Shown here in pieces: positions 1 through 8,722 of a stretch of 64,000 nt of DNA. Under the pieces are notes generated by a model. That model ran no database searches and was not told where the DNA came from. It worked only from the letters and a program-made list of their open reading frames with translations. The stretch comes from Cytobacillus horneckiae. GTDB lineage: Bacteria > Bacillota > Bacilli > Bacillales > Cytobacillaceae. Position 1 is the first letter of the stretch. Each line of letters starts with the position of its first letter. The position numbers and the translations under genes are program-made. The stretch spans positions 57,668-121,667 of the forward strand of contig NZ_PISD01000036.1 of assembly GCF_002835735.1 (NCBI RefSeq), read 5' to 3'.

Positions 1-42
1 CTGCACTTTCTCTTTAAAAAGCAACACATTTTCTTTATTCAT
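1..42 (-). CDS. Start of next lasso-cluster gene (partial)
   Basis: Only the first 14 codons are inside the window; they read MNKENVLLFKKRKC. The ATG overlaps the stop codon of the kinase gene in an ATGA arrangement, so the two are probably translationally coupled and belong to one operon. In paeninodin-type clusters the genes after the kinase encode the split leader peptidase (a PqqD-like leader-binding protein and a transglutaminase-like protease) and an ABC exporter. This fragment could be the first of these, but too little is visible to say which. Confidence 0.6.
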   Translation of the reverse strand, partial: MNKENVLLFKEKVQ

Positions 43-971
43 TTTTTCACTCCCTCAAATATTGATTCAAGCAGTTTGTCTGCTAAATAATAAGCAGTAA
101 ACCCAGTTTCATTCCTTGTTAATCTATATATTTTAGTATTCTCTGAAATTTTTGCTGATAATTGAAAATGCCATTCTGTTAAGTTTAATCGTTCAACTAG
201 AAATTGACGGTAAGTATGTGTATATAAAGTATGCAATTTGTTCAAGCCTACAACTGGCTCTTGTTTTAAAGTTCCAGTATCGGTTTTGACCAATTCGAAT
301 ATCCCCCCTAGCGGAAGTACTTCAGATGAAAATTGTGTATGAACCGGGACAGCAAACTTGGATTCTCTGTCAGCAATGGGACGGTAATCTTCAGAAGCCA
401 TTGCAAATGCATCCAAGCTTTTTTGCCATAGTTTTTGCTGTGGATATGCAGGGGTGACAACTGCCTGATTAGTGTTTGAAAGAGTAACTGCAATGACATC
501 GTCGCTTAATAATTGATACCCTTTGCTAAGCAATGCTGATGCTAACGTTGATTTTCCAGCCCCAGATTCGCCGACAATTAAATAGGCTTGGTTATTTATC
601 TTAACTGCACTTCCATGAAGCGGAAGTATTTTTCTCTGCATTAAAATAATTCCCATGCATGAGCCTAGAACAAAAAGGCGGATTTTATCAAATGAAGCAT
701 TCTCTATTGGCGAAACAGTAATTTTATTCCCCTTTTCAATATGGTAAATCGCTGTGTCAGGCACTTCAAATAAAACTGAATGATCTTGCATTACATTAAA
801 TTTATTCTGCTTTCCATATTTACTCCATAGCCCGGTCAAATCATTCACTTTTATTTGAACATCGGCTTCTGTTATAGACTGTCTATCTATCATTAATTCC
901 GGCAGTGGCATTGAACTTTGCAAATGCAAACCGAATGCAAAATACATATAGGTTTTTATTGTAGTTAACAT
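39..971 (-). CDS. HPr-kinase-like lasso peptide kinase
   Basis: Predicted kinase that would phosphorylate the C-terminal serine of the lasso precursor. The 310-residue protein carries the HPrK signature: LHGSAVKI near residue 120, then the P-loop GESGAGKST and SDDVIAV. This is the nucleotide-binding core of HPr kinase without the usual partner domain, as in lasso-cluster kinases such as that of paeninodin. I place the start at the ATG at 971 because GGAGG lies 4 bases upstream; the longer TTG-initiated frame would contain this ribosome site. The gene follows the precursor and a hairpin, and its stop overlaps the next ATG. Serine specificity is inferred from the paeninodin system and from the precursor here ending in Ser. 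Confidence 0.85.
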   Translation of the reverse strand: MLTTIKTYMYFAFGLHLQSSMPLPELMIDRQSITEADVQIKVNDLTGLWSKYGKQNKFNVMQDHSVLFEVPDTAIYHIEKGNKITVSPIENASFDKIRLFVLGSCMGIILMQRKILPLHGSAVKINNQAYLIVGESGAGKSTLASALLSKGYQLLSDDVIAVTLSNTNQAVVTPAYPQQKLWQKSLDAFAMASEDYRPIADRESKFAVPVHTQFSSEVLPLGGIFELVKTDTGTLKQEPVVGLNKLHTLYTHTYRQFLVERLNLTEWHFQLSAKISENTKIYRLTRNETGFTAYYLADKLLESIFEGVKK

Positions 972-994
972 AGAACCTCCAAACAAAACTTAGT

Positions 995-1028
995 AAAAAC
1001 CCTCATACTTTTTAGATGGGTACGAGGG
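995..1028 (-). terminator. Attenuator-like hairpin between precursor and kinase
   Basis: Read leftwards, CCCTCGTAC and GTATGAGGG (1028-1020 and 1008-1000) can form a 9-bp stem with one G-U pair, followed by five U. It sits directly after the precursor gene and before the kinase. A partial terminator here would give more precursor than enzyme, which is common in RiPP operons. Read-through efficiency cannot be judged from sequence. Confidence 0.7.
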
Positions 1029-1056
1029 CAGCAACAAAAATAGGAAGACACTTAGT

Positions 1057-1182
1057 TTAGCTGAATTTTACTGGATCATCCGGATCTGGCTGAACTGAAT
1101 CCGGTGTTTTCCGGCCAGGTCCCGCCATTGTCATTTTCATATCAAGCACTTCTAATGTCGGCTTTTGCCAATGCTTCTTCAT
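1057..1182 (-). CDS. Lasso peptide precursor, paeninodin-like
   Basis: A 41-residue peptide with ribosome site GGGAGGGGG and ATG at 1182, four bases past the cyclase stop codon. The leader is about 19 residues and ends KMTM, with the conserved Thr at the penultimate position and the YxxP-like feature QKPTLEVLD further back. The core begins AGPGRKTPD, so an isopeptide ring between Ala1 and Asp9 is predicted. The tail continues SVQPDPDD and ends PVKFS. This closely follows paeninodin from Paenibacillus (AGPG, PD at 8-9, QPDPD, C-terminal Ser). The C-terminal Ser is the expected phosphorylation site for the neighbouring kinase. Leader cleavage and ring size are inferred from the family. Confidence 0.9.
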   Translation of the reverse strand: MKKHWQKPTLEVLDMKMTMAGPGRKTPDSVQPDPDDPVKFS

Positions 1183-1186
1183 ACAA

Positions 1187-3103
1187 TCACCCCCTCCCAA
1201 TTAAAAAGCGATGCAAAATCAAGCTCCTCATTAATATCTTCATTTCATATTCAAAAGCTAAGCTTGCATCCGGATGTTTGATCTTCGCTAATGCGTCTGT
1301 TAAAACTTCTTTATTTAGCAACTCTTGAATGAGTGGATTCTCTATCATTTTTTTAATTTCATCTGTGAACTGTTCCCAAGCTGGCATCATGCGATGGACG
1401 CCGTCTGCACCTTGGACGCCCCTCGTTTCGTCATTTAAACGGATATTGTCAGGAAGATAGCCTTTAACAGCTCTTCTTATGAGTGCCCGGTCCATTCCTT
1501 TGCGGACGAATTGATCATCAGGAATAGACAGACAGTAGCGAATCACGCGCAAATCATCAGTAGGATCTCTTTGTACAGGCCCATATCTTAGCGCCATTTT
1601 CGCACCGTAAGTCCCCGTTGTATTCCAATAGTAAAGCTGTTGAAATTGATTCTGCCTCACTTTGTATGCATCGCTACTCATCTTACCTGCAGGATCTATT
1701 CCATTCATCCGCAATCTCTCAAAAACTCCTGTTTCTTTTGCAAAATTCCTGTTTATAAAAATGGGAAATAAATCCTCTTTTTTATAAGTCGTTGGCATGA
1801 GCTTCCGATTAACGACAACAGATACAATCCGTTTTCTTCCTATCCCTGATTGGCGGCTATAAGCTTGCACTTCCTGATAAAACTTCAACCACTTCATTCT
1901 TTTTATAAGTCGGGCATAATAATCAATGCTCGGCCCCCATGAAACGGTCCAATTTCCTCTCTGGCCATTTAAGAGCACACCAACATTCATCTCAGCAGCC
2001 TTTTGATAGATTCCTCTAAGCCAATATGTATTCTCAAAAAATTTATAGGGCATTTCCAAAGTATGTAGCCACTCATCTATTTCGGTGTAAGGATTGCGTT
2101 CTGATACTGAAACATAGTTTGGAGATAAATTAGAATGATATTGAAGGGTTGATTCTATATATGGTCTTTCATTGGCTATTCTGCTTTTATGTGTCCAGTC
2201 TTCAAAATCATGAACAGGCACAAAGCTAAATGTATGCAACTGCTCGCCGATTAATGATTTTCCGGCAAATGCCGCAACTGAGCCCGAATCAAGCCCACCG
2301 CTTAAATGTGCCCCCTTCTTTTTAAATGTCCGCAATTTAGATTGAATCGCCGACTGAAACACGTCTTGAAACGCTTCAATATATTCATCATCCTTTTTTA
2401 GCCTTAATTTATTTCTTTCATTTAATGTACAATACCTTTTCAGCTTGATGCCTCCAGCAGTTACTGTGATTGAATGAGAGGGAGCTAATTGAAAAACTTC
2501 TTTATATACCGTCGCTGATGTATCAACCGACTCAAACATACCAGGATTAGCAATAAACTCTGCGATCCATTGCGGATTTAAATCATCATTTATATATGGA
2601 AGCGATAAAAGACCGCTCACAGTTGTCGAAAAGGCAAACCGTTCATTTTGCGATGTGTAATAAAGCGTGCGTGTACCGGAAAAATCCCTTGCACCAAATA
2701 ATTTGTTATTCCTCTCATCCCATACCATAAAAGCAAAGTCGCCAACCAAGTATGCTGGACATTCCTCTCCCCATTTAAAATAGGCGAGCAGCACGAGCTG
2801 ACTATCAGATATTTTCTGTTGATCGTCTTTATGCACTTGCAATTTTTCAAATAATTCCCCACGATTGTCAATAATTGCGTCTGCTGTAATCGCTAAGCCT
2901 CTTTCATAATCATAAAATGGCAATAATTCATGAATTGATTCAGGCGTAATCCATTGTAAACAGCAGCCAAGAAAGATATGCTCTTTGCTCCACACGGCTG
3001 TTTGATCTACTGGAAAATTTCGAAATGCCTGCATCATTCCTTCGCTATGTTGATAAGGAACAGGGTCATTATTTTGGTGAAGGATTCCTGCAATGGCAGA
3101 CAT
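1187..3103 (-). CDS. Lasso peptide cyclase (asparagine synthetase-like)
   Basis: The 638-residue protein would adenylate the side chain of core Asp9 and close the macrolactam ring. It has the class II glutamine-amidotransferase-like N domain, here starting MSAIAGIL without the catalytic Cys of true asparagine synthetase, and the synthetase domain with the PP-loop HLSGGLDSGSVAAF near residue 267. Loss of the N-terminal Cys and the length are typical of lasso cyclases. Ribosome site is AGGAGGAG before ATG at 3103. It is the first gene of the leftward lasso operon. Its stop codon is four bases from the precursor start, so cyclase and precursor are probably co-translated. Confidence 0.9.
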   Translation of the reverse strand: MSAIAGILHQNNDPVPYQHSEGMMQAFRNFPVDQTAVWSKEHIFLGCCLQWITPESIHELLPFYDYERGLAITADAIIDNRGELFEKLQVHKDDQQKISDSQLVLLAYFKWGEECPAYLVGDFAFMVWDERNNKLFGARDFSGTRTLYYTSQNERFAFSTTVSGLLSLPYINDDLNPQWIAEFIANPGMFESVDTSATVYKEVFQLAPSHSITVTAGGIKLKRYCTLNERNKLRLKKDDEYIEAFQDVFQSAIQSKLRTFKKKGAHLSGGLDSGSVAAFAGKSLIGEQLHTFSFVPVHDFEDWTHKSRIANERPYIESTLQYHSNLSPNYVSVSERNPYTEIDEWLHTLEMPYKFFENTYWLRGIYQKAAEMNVGVLLNGQRGNWTVSWGPSIDYYARLIKRMKWLKFYQEVQAYSRQSGIGRKRIVSVVVNRKLMPTTYKKEDLFPIFINRNFAKETGVFERLRMNGIDPAGKMSSDAYKVRQNQFQQLYYWNTTGTYGAKMALRYGPVQRDPTDDLRVIRYCLSIPDDQFVRKGMDRALIRRAVKGYLPDNIRLNDETRGVQGADGVHRMMPAWEQFTDEIKKMIENPLIQELLNKEVLTDALAKIKHPDASLAFEYEMKILMRSLILHRFLIGRG

Positions 3104-3220
3104 CTCACTCCTCCTTTGTTGTTCTTTTTAAAGAATCACCTAATTAAAAAAAAGAAAGCAATTATGTTAAATTGCAACTATCAAACTATTTTAGTTCTAT
3201 ATAAAGAACGATATAAGTAT

Positions 3221-3249
3221 AAATTACCATCGCTTATTAAAGATGTCAA
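3221..3249 (-). promoter_or_regulatory. Probable lasso operon promoter
   Basis: On the minus strand TTGACA (3249-3244) is followed after 17 bases by TAATTT (3226-3221), a good sigma-A type match about 120 bases upstream of the cyclase start. The rest of the 352-base gap between the cyclase and the nuclease (3104-3455) is AT-rich. It also contains several runs of AAATT/ATTTA and the sequence GCGGAATAAA, but I see no gene in it. Confidence 0.55.
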
Positions 3250-3455
3250 CCAAGTTTTTCTAGTTTTATGATGACAAAATTTTTGCTTGGAATATTACAC
3301 ATAATTTTTAAAAAAATAAATGCATGTCCCTTCATTTAAATGACATGCATCTCTTTTCGGCGAATAAGCTCATTTTATTCTGCTGTAGTTCCTCTTTTGA
3401 CTCTCTTTCAGCGGAATAAATCCCGGTTACTTCCAGCTTAACTGCCTGAAGCTTT

Positions 3456-4286
3456 TTATTCACCCCAAATCTCTTCTGCCCATTCAGGATTGTCTATAAA
3501 CGGATTTCTATTATATTGATATTCTTCAAAAATGAGATTGTTTCTTTTCCTCTCAAAATCATCAACTGGGTCCTGTTCATGCCATTCTAATAGCACAGAG
3601 AGTTTTCCATGATAGGGCTGCCTGCCATTGTTTACTTTATCATTCAATTCTAAATCGAGTTCGCCATCCTGTCCTTCGTAACGAACATCCATATAGAAAA
3701 GCATTCTTGCTACATCACCTTTCATTTCATCTCTTGGCTCCCATGAGTCTCCGTCATAGAAGTTCCCCAATGCTTCAGCATGCTCTTTGCCGCCATTATC
3801 AAAGTCTAAATTCCCTCTTGAGCTATTCACACTTACATCTGTTGGGCGAAGGTGATGAATATCTGTTCCGGCACCTTTCTCAGTTCCGAAGCCGCCATGA
3901 GATTTTGCCCAAATATGCTCGCGGTTCCAATCATCTGGATGAGGACCGTTTGTCGACTTGTCCTGTGATCTTCCAGTATAAAATAACATAATGTGATCCT
4001 CATTGTTCGGATCTTCATCTGTTTTCTTTAATGCTTCCCAAACCTCAGCATAAGTCAGTTCGTGGTGGCCGCTTATAATCTCATGAAGAGCTGTTTTTAA
4101 TTCCTCTCCTGCTTTCCCTATCGCGTTTTCATAGTATGTCTCATCATATTCATGTATATGCTTCTCATTGTTTGAATCATCAAACATCTGCAGTTCATTC
4201 ATATTAGGTGCAATGATCGCTGAAACAATGCAAATCACAATAATGAATGGAACTAGAAATTTAGGAATCTTTCTTTTTTCACTCAA
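3456..4286 (-). CDS. Secreted endonuclease I family nuclease
   Basis: Predicted extracellular or surface nuclease of the EndA/NucM family, related to the extracellular ribonuclease Bsn of B. subtilis. Motifs visible include DWNREHIWAKSHGG (residues about 118-132), DIHHLRPTDVSVNSSRGN and DVARMLFYMDVRYEG. The His in REHIW is the family's catalytic base. A basic N terminus is followed by a hydrophobic stretch (FLVPFIIVICIVSAIIA), suggesting a signal peptide or anchor. I prefer the TTG at 4286 as start because AGGAG lies 8 bases away, while the ATG at 4295 touches it. It is not obviously part of the lasso operon; about 350 bases separate them. Confidence 0.85.
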   Translation of the reverse strand: MSEKRKIPKFLVPFIIVICIVSAIIAPNMNELQMFDDSNNEKHIHEYDETYYENAIGKAGEELKTALHEIISGHHELTYAEVWEALKKTDEDPNNEDHIMLFYTGRSQDKSTNGPHPDDWNREHIWAKSHGGFGTEKGAGTDIHHLRPTDVSVNSSRGNLDFDNGGKEHAEALGNFYDGDSWEPRDEMKGDVARMLFYMDVRYEGQDGELDLELNDKVNNGRQPYHGKLSVLLEWHEQDPVDDFERKRNNLIFEEYQYNRNPFIDNPEWAEEIWGE

Positions 4287-4439
4287 TAAAGCCATCTCCT
4301 GTCTATGTATCTCGGAGCTTCTATTATGGATGAAAAAAAATAAACTATCCAGTGAAAAATGACGCAGGATTTATTCGAGCAGCTCAAGTAATTCGTTTGG
4401 CTACTTCACATGCAAACAAACATGACTCCATGTCAAAAT

Positions 4440-4475
4440 AAAGAGAGCTGCTTTGATAAAGCAGCTCTCTTTTCA
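4440..4475. terminator. Bidirectional terminator after the SDR gene
   Basis: AAGAGAGCTGCTTT and AAAGCAGCTCTCTT form a near-perfect 14-bp stem with a three-base loop, with T-rich flank in both readings. It ends the leftward SDR gene. Confidence 0.85.
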
Positions 4476-4479
4476 TATA

Positions 4480-5121
4480 TCATATTTTTGCAATCGCATC
4501 ATTAATCGGAGTTTCTCCCGATACGAGGTCAAATGATTGGTTAATTGTATTGTTATTTTCCAATACAGCTAAAATTGTGCTCGCCACATCTTCACGTGGA
4601 ATCGTGCTTCGGTCAATATGGCTTCCTATTGAAATTTTTCCTGTTGGCTCTTCATTTAATAAGCCGCCTGGTCTAAGAATAGTATAGTTTAATCCGCTGG
4701 CGACCAGCATTTTATCAGCATAATGCTTCGCCACCATATATGGTTGGATGGCTGTCCAGCTCTCCCGCTTGTCTGCATGTATAGCGCTGACCATGATGAA
4801 GCGGTCAACACCTGATTTCTGAGCAGCTTCAATTGTTTTGCCTGCACCATCTAAGTCGATAAGTAGTGTTTGATCATATCCTGTGTGTCCACCAGAACCA
4901 GCTGTAAATACAATCGCTTCGCAGCCTTTTGCCGCCTCGGCAATCTCGTCAACGGTTCCAGTCAATGAAGCAAGCACTGTGTCTACACCTAAATCATTGA
5001 AATAATCGACTTGCTCTTGTTTTCTTACCATCGCTCTTGGCGTAAAATGATTGCTTTCTTTTAGCTTATTAATCACATGTTTACCAATCTGTCCATTTGC
5101 GCCGACTACAAGTACTTTCAT
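4480..5121 (-). CDS. NAD(P)-binding SDR family protein (YhfK-like)
   Basis: A 213-residue atypical short-chain dehydrogenase similar to YhfK/YwnB. The N terminus MKVLVVGANGQIGKHV contains the GxxGxxG dinucleotide-binding motif. GCEAIVFTAGSGGHTGYD and FIMVSAIHADKR follow, and YMVAKHYADKML gives the YxxxK pair. RPGGLLNEEPTG near the C terminus is typical of NAD(P)H-binding SDRs used as flavin reductase-like or regulatory proteins. The substrate is unknown. Ribosome site AAAGGAG precedes the ATG at 5121. The gene is divergent from yugO. Confidence 0.85.
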   Translation of the reverse strand: MKVLVVGANGQIGKHVINKLKESNHFTPRAMVRKQEQVDYFNDLGVDTVLASLTGTVDEIAEAAKGCEAIVFTAGSGGHTGYDQTLLIDLDGAGKTIEAAQKSGVDRFIMVSAIHADKRESWTAIQPYMVAKHYADKMLVASGLNYTILRPGGLLNEEPTGKISIGSHIDRSTIPREDVASTILAVLENNNTINQSFDLVSGETPINDAIAKI

Positions 5122-5272
5122 TATTTCATTCTCCTTTCAGATGTTCCTTATCTTCACTTGCTATTATTTCAAACCGGATTAAACATATCAAATATACTGT
5201 TTTTACCCTTATGGATCTGCCGTTTTTCGTCCATAATGATGAATAGATTTTTAAAATTTAAGGAGTTTTTTT

Positions 5273-6265
5273 ATGCCGCAATTTATTTATTCTTATTTCA
5301 CTAGGCTTCCGCTCGTCATAAGAATACTGATTATGGCTTTATTTGCCGTAATTTTCTTCGGCTGCTTCGCCCATCTAATAGAGCCGGAAAGCTTCCCAAC
5401 TTGGTTTGACGGTATTTGGTGGGCAATCATTACTGCATCCACTGTGGGATATGGAGATTATGTACCTGAAACATTTGTAGGCAGAATCACCGGAATACTT
5501 CTTGTTATGTTTGGAGCTGGCTTTTTAGCTTCATACTTCGTTGCATTAGCTACCGCAGCCGTCTCAAAGCAAAATGACTATATTCAAGGTAAATTCCACT
5601 TTAAGGGAAGTGATCATATCGTTGTCATTGGTTGGAATGAAAGATCCAAAGAATTATTGCGCACAGTTTGCAGCTTAGAAAATAGTCTATCGGTTACATT
5701 AATAGATGAAACATTAGAGGAGAACCCGCTGCCTAATAAAAATCTTCATTTTGTAAAAGGGAGAGCGAGCCGTGATGAAACTTTAATAAAAGCGAATATT
5801 GAGAAGGCAAGAAAGGTCATCATAACAGCAGATCAAAATAAAGATGAATTGAATGCTGATATGAATTCAATTCTTACACTTATTGCAATTAAAGGACTCA
5901 ATGCCGAGGTCCCGTGCATCGTTGAGATCCTAACTAACGAGCAAGTGACAAATGCAAAAAGAGCAGGTGCGGACGAAATTGTACAATCCAATTTATTAAC
6001 TAGTTTTGTGATGATTAATAGCTTAACATCGCAGGATTTGGTGACTTCTTTCATGGACTTATTAAGCCAGTTAGATAAAAGAAGACTTACTATACAGCCG
6101 GCACCTGTCGATTTTATGAATTACACCTTTACAGATATCAACTTGAAGTTAATGGAGGATGGAATTTTATTATTAGGAATTAAAAGAGGAGAAGAAACAA
6201 TGGTGAATCCTCTCCATCCCTTCATCATTCAAGAGAACGACTTATTAATCGTCATAACTAATTAA
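5273..6265 (+). CDS. yugO: Potassium channel with RCK domain
   Basis: Membrane K+ channel of the two-helix plus cytoplasmic RCK type. Two transmembrane segments (about residues 16-35 and 75-98) flank the filter TVGYGD near residue 57. The soluble part has the Rossmann signature HIVVIGWNERSKELL and a TrkA-C-like end. Length 330 residues matches B. subtilis YugO (about 328), known for electrical signalling in biofilms. Ribosome site AAGGAG is 7 bases from ATG. In B. subtilis a small gene, mstX, overlaps just upstream; I see no equivalent reading frame here. Its stop overlaps the convergent yugN stop by four bases. Confidence 0.9.
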   Translation: MPQFIYSYFTRLPLVIRILIMALFAVIFFGCFAHLIEPESFPTWFDGIWWAIITASTVGYGDYVPETFVGRITGILLVMFGAGFLASYFVALATAAVSKQNDYIQGKFHFKGSDHIVVIGWNERSKELLRTVCSLENSLSVTLIDETLEENPLPNKNLHFVKGRASRDETLIKANIEKARKVIITADQNKDELNADMNSILTLIAIKGLNAEVPCIVEILTNEQVTNAKRAGADEIVQSNLLTSFVMINSLTSQDLVTSFMDLLSQLDKRRLTIQPAPVDFMNYTFTDINLKLMEDGILLLGIKRGEETMVNPLHPFIIQENDLLIVITN

Positions 6266-6672
6266 TAATTTAATAATGTATCTTCAAGTTCCTCAACAAG
6301 TGATTTTCCAGTATCCACATATTGTTCAGGGACTTTTCCATCTTTATCAACCGGTTCAGCAAATTGATTAAATGAGGCCGAAAAATTCCCGATATTGGAA
6401 TAGTCATGATCAGTACCTTCTTCGTAAATATGTGATAGCAAAAAAGGCCTGCCCAGTTCAACAGTGCAATTGCTTGTATCTAGTTGTCCGTCAATTGCTT
6501 TAAATGGCACACGCAAAAAATGATAGCCTTCCTGAGCATCTATTTTATAATCAAATGCGCCATGATCATAGTCCCAGTTGCCGCCAATGCTATAGCCAAT
6601 CGGCTTTAATTTTTGCTCAAGTTTAAACAAATGATATTGTTCGCCTTCGATTTTTGAAGGAATTTCAATCAT
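6262..6672 (-). CDS. yugN: YugN-like family protein
   Basis: Small cytoplasmic protein of unknown function, 136 residues, matching the YugN family in length, order beside yugO and pgi, and content (GGNWDYDHGAFDYKID, GYHFLRVPF). The ribosome site AAAAGGGG lies before the ATG at 6672. No catalytic motif is visible. Confidence 0.8.
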   Translation of the reverse strand: MIEIPSKIEGEQYHLFKLEQKLKPIGYSIGGNWDYDHGAFDYKIDAQEGYHFLRVPFKAIDGQLDTSNCTVELGRPFLLSHIYEEGTDHDYSNIGNFSASFNQFAEPVDKDGKVPEQYVDTGKSLVEELEDTLLNY

Positions 6673-6856
6673 TATAATTACCCCTTTTCATGACTTTTTT
6701 TTAGTTTTTCCTAAAAAGGAATTTTCATGAATCATATGTGAAATAGATAAAAAACTATCTAAGGTATGCCGAGTAATGAAGGTTTTCCCACGTAGAATAT
6801 TGTGTGATGAAACGGCTAGTTGCTGATTTGATTATAATTATGTGGAAATAAAAACA

Positions 6857-6890
6857 GGCTGATTGAGTGTTGAAACGCAATCAGCCTTTT
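6857..6890. terminator. Original pgi terminator
   Basis: GGCTGATTG (6857-6865) and CAATCAGCC (6878-6886) form a 9-bp stem with A- and T-tracts on the two sides. It lies just past the stop codon of the left-hand copy of the pgi 3' end. This fits its being the terminator of pgi before the element inserted. Confidence 0.8.
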
Positions 6891-6893
6891 CTT

Positions 6894-6974
6894 TTATTTT
6901 AACCGTTCTTCCAATTCTGCTTTCTTCTCCTCATATCCCGGCTTGCCAAGCAGCGCGAACATGTTCACTTTGTA
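6894..6974 (-). repeat. attL: left copy of the pgi 3' end
   Basis: This 81-base stretch encodes the last 26 codons of Pgi plus the stop ([20 protein letters not shown]... ending ERLK). It duplicates 9530-9610 with 11 mismatches, and the last 29 bases (6946-6974) are identical. Beyond 6974 similarity stops at once. It is best read as the original chromosomal pgi end, displaced when the element integrated and supplied a substitute end. Confidence 0.9.
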
Positions 6975-7074
6975 CACATGCGTTTTCGTTAAATTTCACA
7001 TGTGAACGTATGCCTATTCAATACAGCATTATCACTTAAATCTAATTCAAATTATTTTACGCTTTAACAGAAAA

Positions 7075-7096
7075 AATGTGGTCACAAATGTGGTCA
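7075..7096 (+). repeat. Left arm-type repeat pair (ATGTGGTCA x2)
   Basis: Two direct copies of AATGTGGTCA separated by two bases. The same pair in the same orientation recurs at 9449-9469 near the other end. Paired repeats near attachment sites are typical arm-binding sites of tyrosine recombinases; the assignment is by inference. Confidence 0.6.
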
Positions 7097-7436
7097 TTTT
7101 CATATAGCACTTACCACCCACTTAAGCACATTTAAAATCAATTCTAAGTAGAGATAAAAAAATAAAAGTCTTTCGAGAGATTGATTCTTTACACCCTTGG
7201 AAAATTTTTTTTAATCACATGTGAATATAGTATTTTGGTTGGTACACCACATCATAAAATGAGGAAATTCACAAACTAGCGAAAGAAAATATTTCTATTT
7301 TTTAACTAACGCTAAAGTACAATCTATCAACAGCAAAAACGAAATTATAACAACTTCCAAAATCTATGATGGTTTCTTTCTGTATGAAGAATAGTAATTA
7401 ATCATCTAAACCAATTTCACCTAAAAAGCACTCCTA

Positions 7437-7697
7437 TTATTCAGGAGCGCTTTTAATTGATAATATATCAATAAACTTCACTTTTATTGTGTCATAACCA
7501 CTTTCTATATGTATAAGCTGAGTTTGACCATCAAGCTTAACAATTTTCCCTTGTACTGGATCTCTTTGCCATAACGTAATTAAGACCTCACTATTCTCCC
7601 TATGAGCCTCAACCACTGCATTTCCCAATTCTTCTAATTCAAATTCATCCCTTGAAGGTCGCTGAGGTTTAGACTTCTTAGGCATTTTTACCCCCAT
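7437..7697 (-). CDS. Short YolD-like protein
   Basis: An 86-residue protein. The C-terminal half (PVQGKIVKLDGQTQLIHIE then TIKVKFIDILSI) matches the end of the YolD-like family, which is usually encoded beside Y-family polymerases on Bacillus mobile elements. The N-terminal part is short and basic. I take the ATG at 7697 because GAGGAG is 8 bases upstream. It is divergent from a second YolD-like gene at 7810, so this may be a regulatory pair. Function is not known. Confidence 0.65.
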   Translation of the reverse strand: MGVKMPKKSKPQRPSRDEFELEELGNAVVEAHRENSEVLITLWQRDPVQGKIVKLDGQTQLIHIESGYDTIKVKFIDILSIKSAPE

Positions 7698-7809
7698 TAT
7701 CTTCACTCCTCATTCATCTTGTTACCATTAATTATATAAGAACTTCTGTTCGACTTCAATTGAATAAGGAACAAACGTTTGCATATAATAAAAGAAAGGA
7801 GATGGGATT

Positions 7810-8145
7810 ATGATTCGTGACCGCGGAAAAATGAAATGGCAAAGTGCATTTTTTATACCGGAACATGTAAAGATGCTTAAGGATGTTGAGATTGATGCCA
7901 ATAAAATATCAAAGCCGCCACTCGATGAACATCAATTAGAAGAGATACAAATTGTCATCATGGAATCTCTTCATTACACCTTGCCCATTAAGATATCCAC
8001 TTGGGAAAATGGTTTTACTCATCATATGACTGCGATTGTAGATACCTTGGATATGATAAAGAGAGAAATTAGAGTGGAAGCTCAGAAAGATTATGAAATG
8101 AAATGTATACATATTGAGAAGATTATTGCTGCAGAAAGGATATGA
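7810..8145 (+). CDS. YolD-like protein
   Basis: A 111-residue protein with the family's N-terminal signature MIRDRGKMKWQSAFFIPEH and the later WENGFTHHMTAIVDTLD. YolD proteins accompany UvrX/YqjW-type DNA polymerases on phages and plasmids of Bacillus. No such polymerase remains here. A ribosome site AAAGGAG lies 7 bases before the ATG. The next reading frame begins three bases past its stop but is broken. Confidence 0.8.
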   Translation: MIRDRGKMKWQSAFFIPEHVKMLKDVEIDANKISKPPLDEHQLEEIQIVIMESLHYTLPIKISTWENGFTHHMTAIVDTLDMIKREIRVEAQKDYEMKCIHIEKIIAAERI

Positions 8146-8147
8146 CC

Positions 8148-8508
8148 ATGACGAGGATACCTTAAAATGATCGCGATCTAATTAAACAGACCATTTATTT
8201 ACCCATGATAGTCATTATTCTTGAACGTGATTTGCAGATTATTGAGAAGACACCATTTAAAATTAATCGCCCTTACCTTACGCTTGTAGAAAATGAGTTG
8301 AAAGCTTTACAAAGGGGATCTTAAGGCTGCACGAGATAAAATGTGGAAAGGAAATATGAAAGTTCATCAAGTCAATCGTGACGAGACTTTTACAATGTTT
8401 TCGTTCCTCTATAAAGGATTTGAAGAACAGCATAACTATTTTAATTCACGTCTTAGAAACAAATGTGAGGAACTGTTAGATGTTTATTTAAACAAAAAGG
8501 GAGGTTGA
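8148..8508 (+). pseudogene. Broken gene following yolD
   Basis: Reading from ATG 8148 gives MTRIP, a stop, then a long sensible frame (NDRDLIKQTIYLPM... VENELKALQR). A one-base shift near 8320 is needed to continue through LKAARDKMWKGNMKV to CEELLDVYLNKKGG and a stop at 8506-8508. The amino acid content is protein-like in both parts, so this is one gene disabled by a nonsense codon and a frameshift. The usual partner position next to yolD suggests a small element-borne protein of unknown function. Confidence 0.65.
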
Positions 8509-8521
8509 CCCGATAAATAAA

Positions 8522-8722
8522 ATGGGTGATAAGATGATAGGCAGCTTAGGTTTAAACTTACGAATGTTGAGATTTAAATTAAATAAACAACAATCTAAAA
8601 ATGCAAAAGAGATCGGTATTTCTACTGATTAATTATCCAGATACGAGAGAAATGTTACAGTTCCTAATGAGGAAACGTTACAAAAAGTTGCATTACGGAG
8701 TAACCTTACAACAAATAACTGA
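8522..8722 (+). pseudogene. Broken XRE-family regulator
   Basis: The frame from ATG 8522 reads MGDKMIGSLGLNLRMLR... and resembles a Cro/CI helix-turn-helix: GLNLRMLRFKLNKQQSKNAKEIGIST, then a TAA, then LSRYERNVTVPNEETLQKVA. The stop falls exactly in the recognition-helix region where functional homologues read through. It is probably the element's former regulator. Confidence 0.65.

Noticed and set aside
6901..6974. A second, independent pgi-related gene
   Set aside because: Only the last 26 codons are present and they match the gene end inside an 81-base repeat, so it is an attachment-site duplication.
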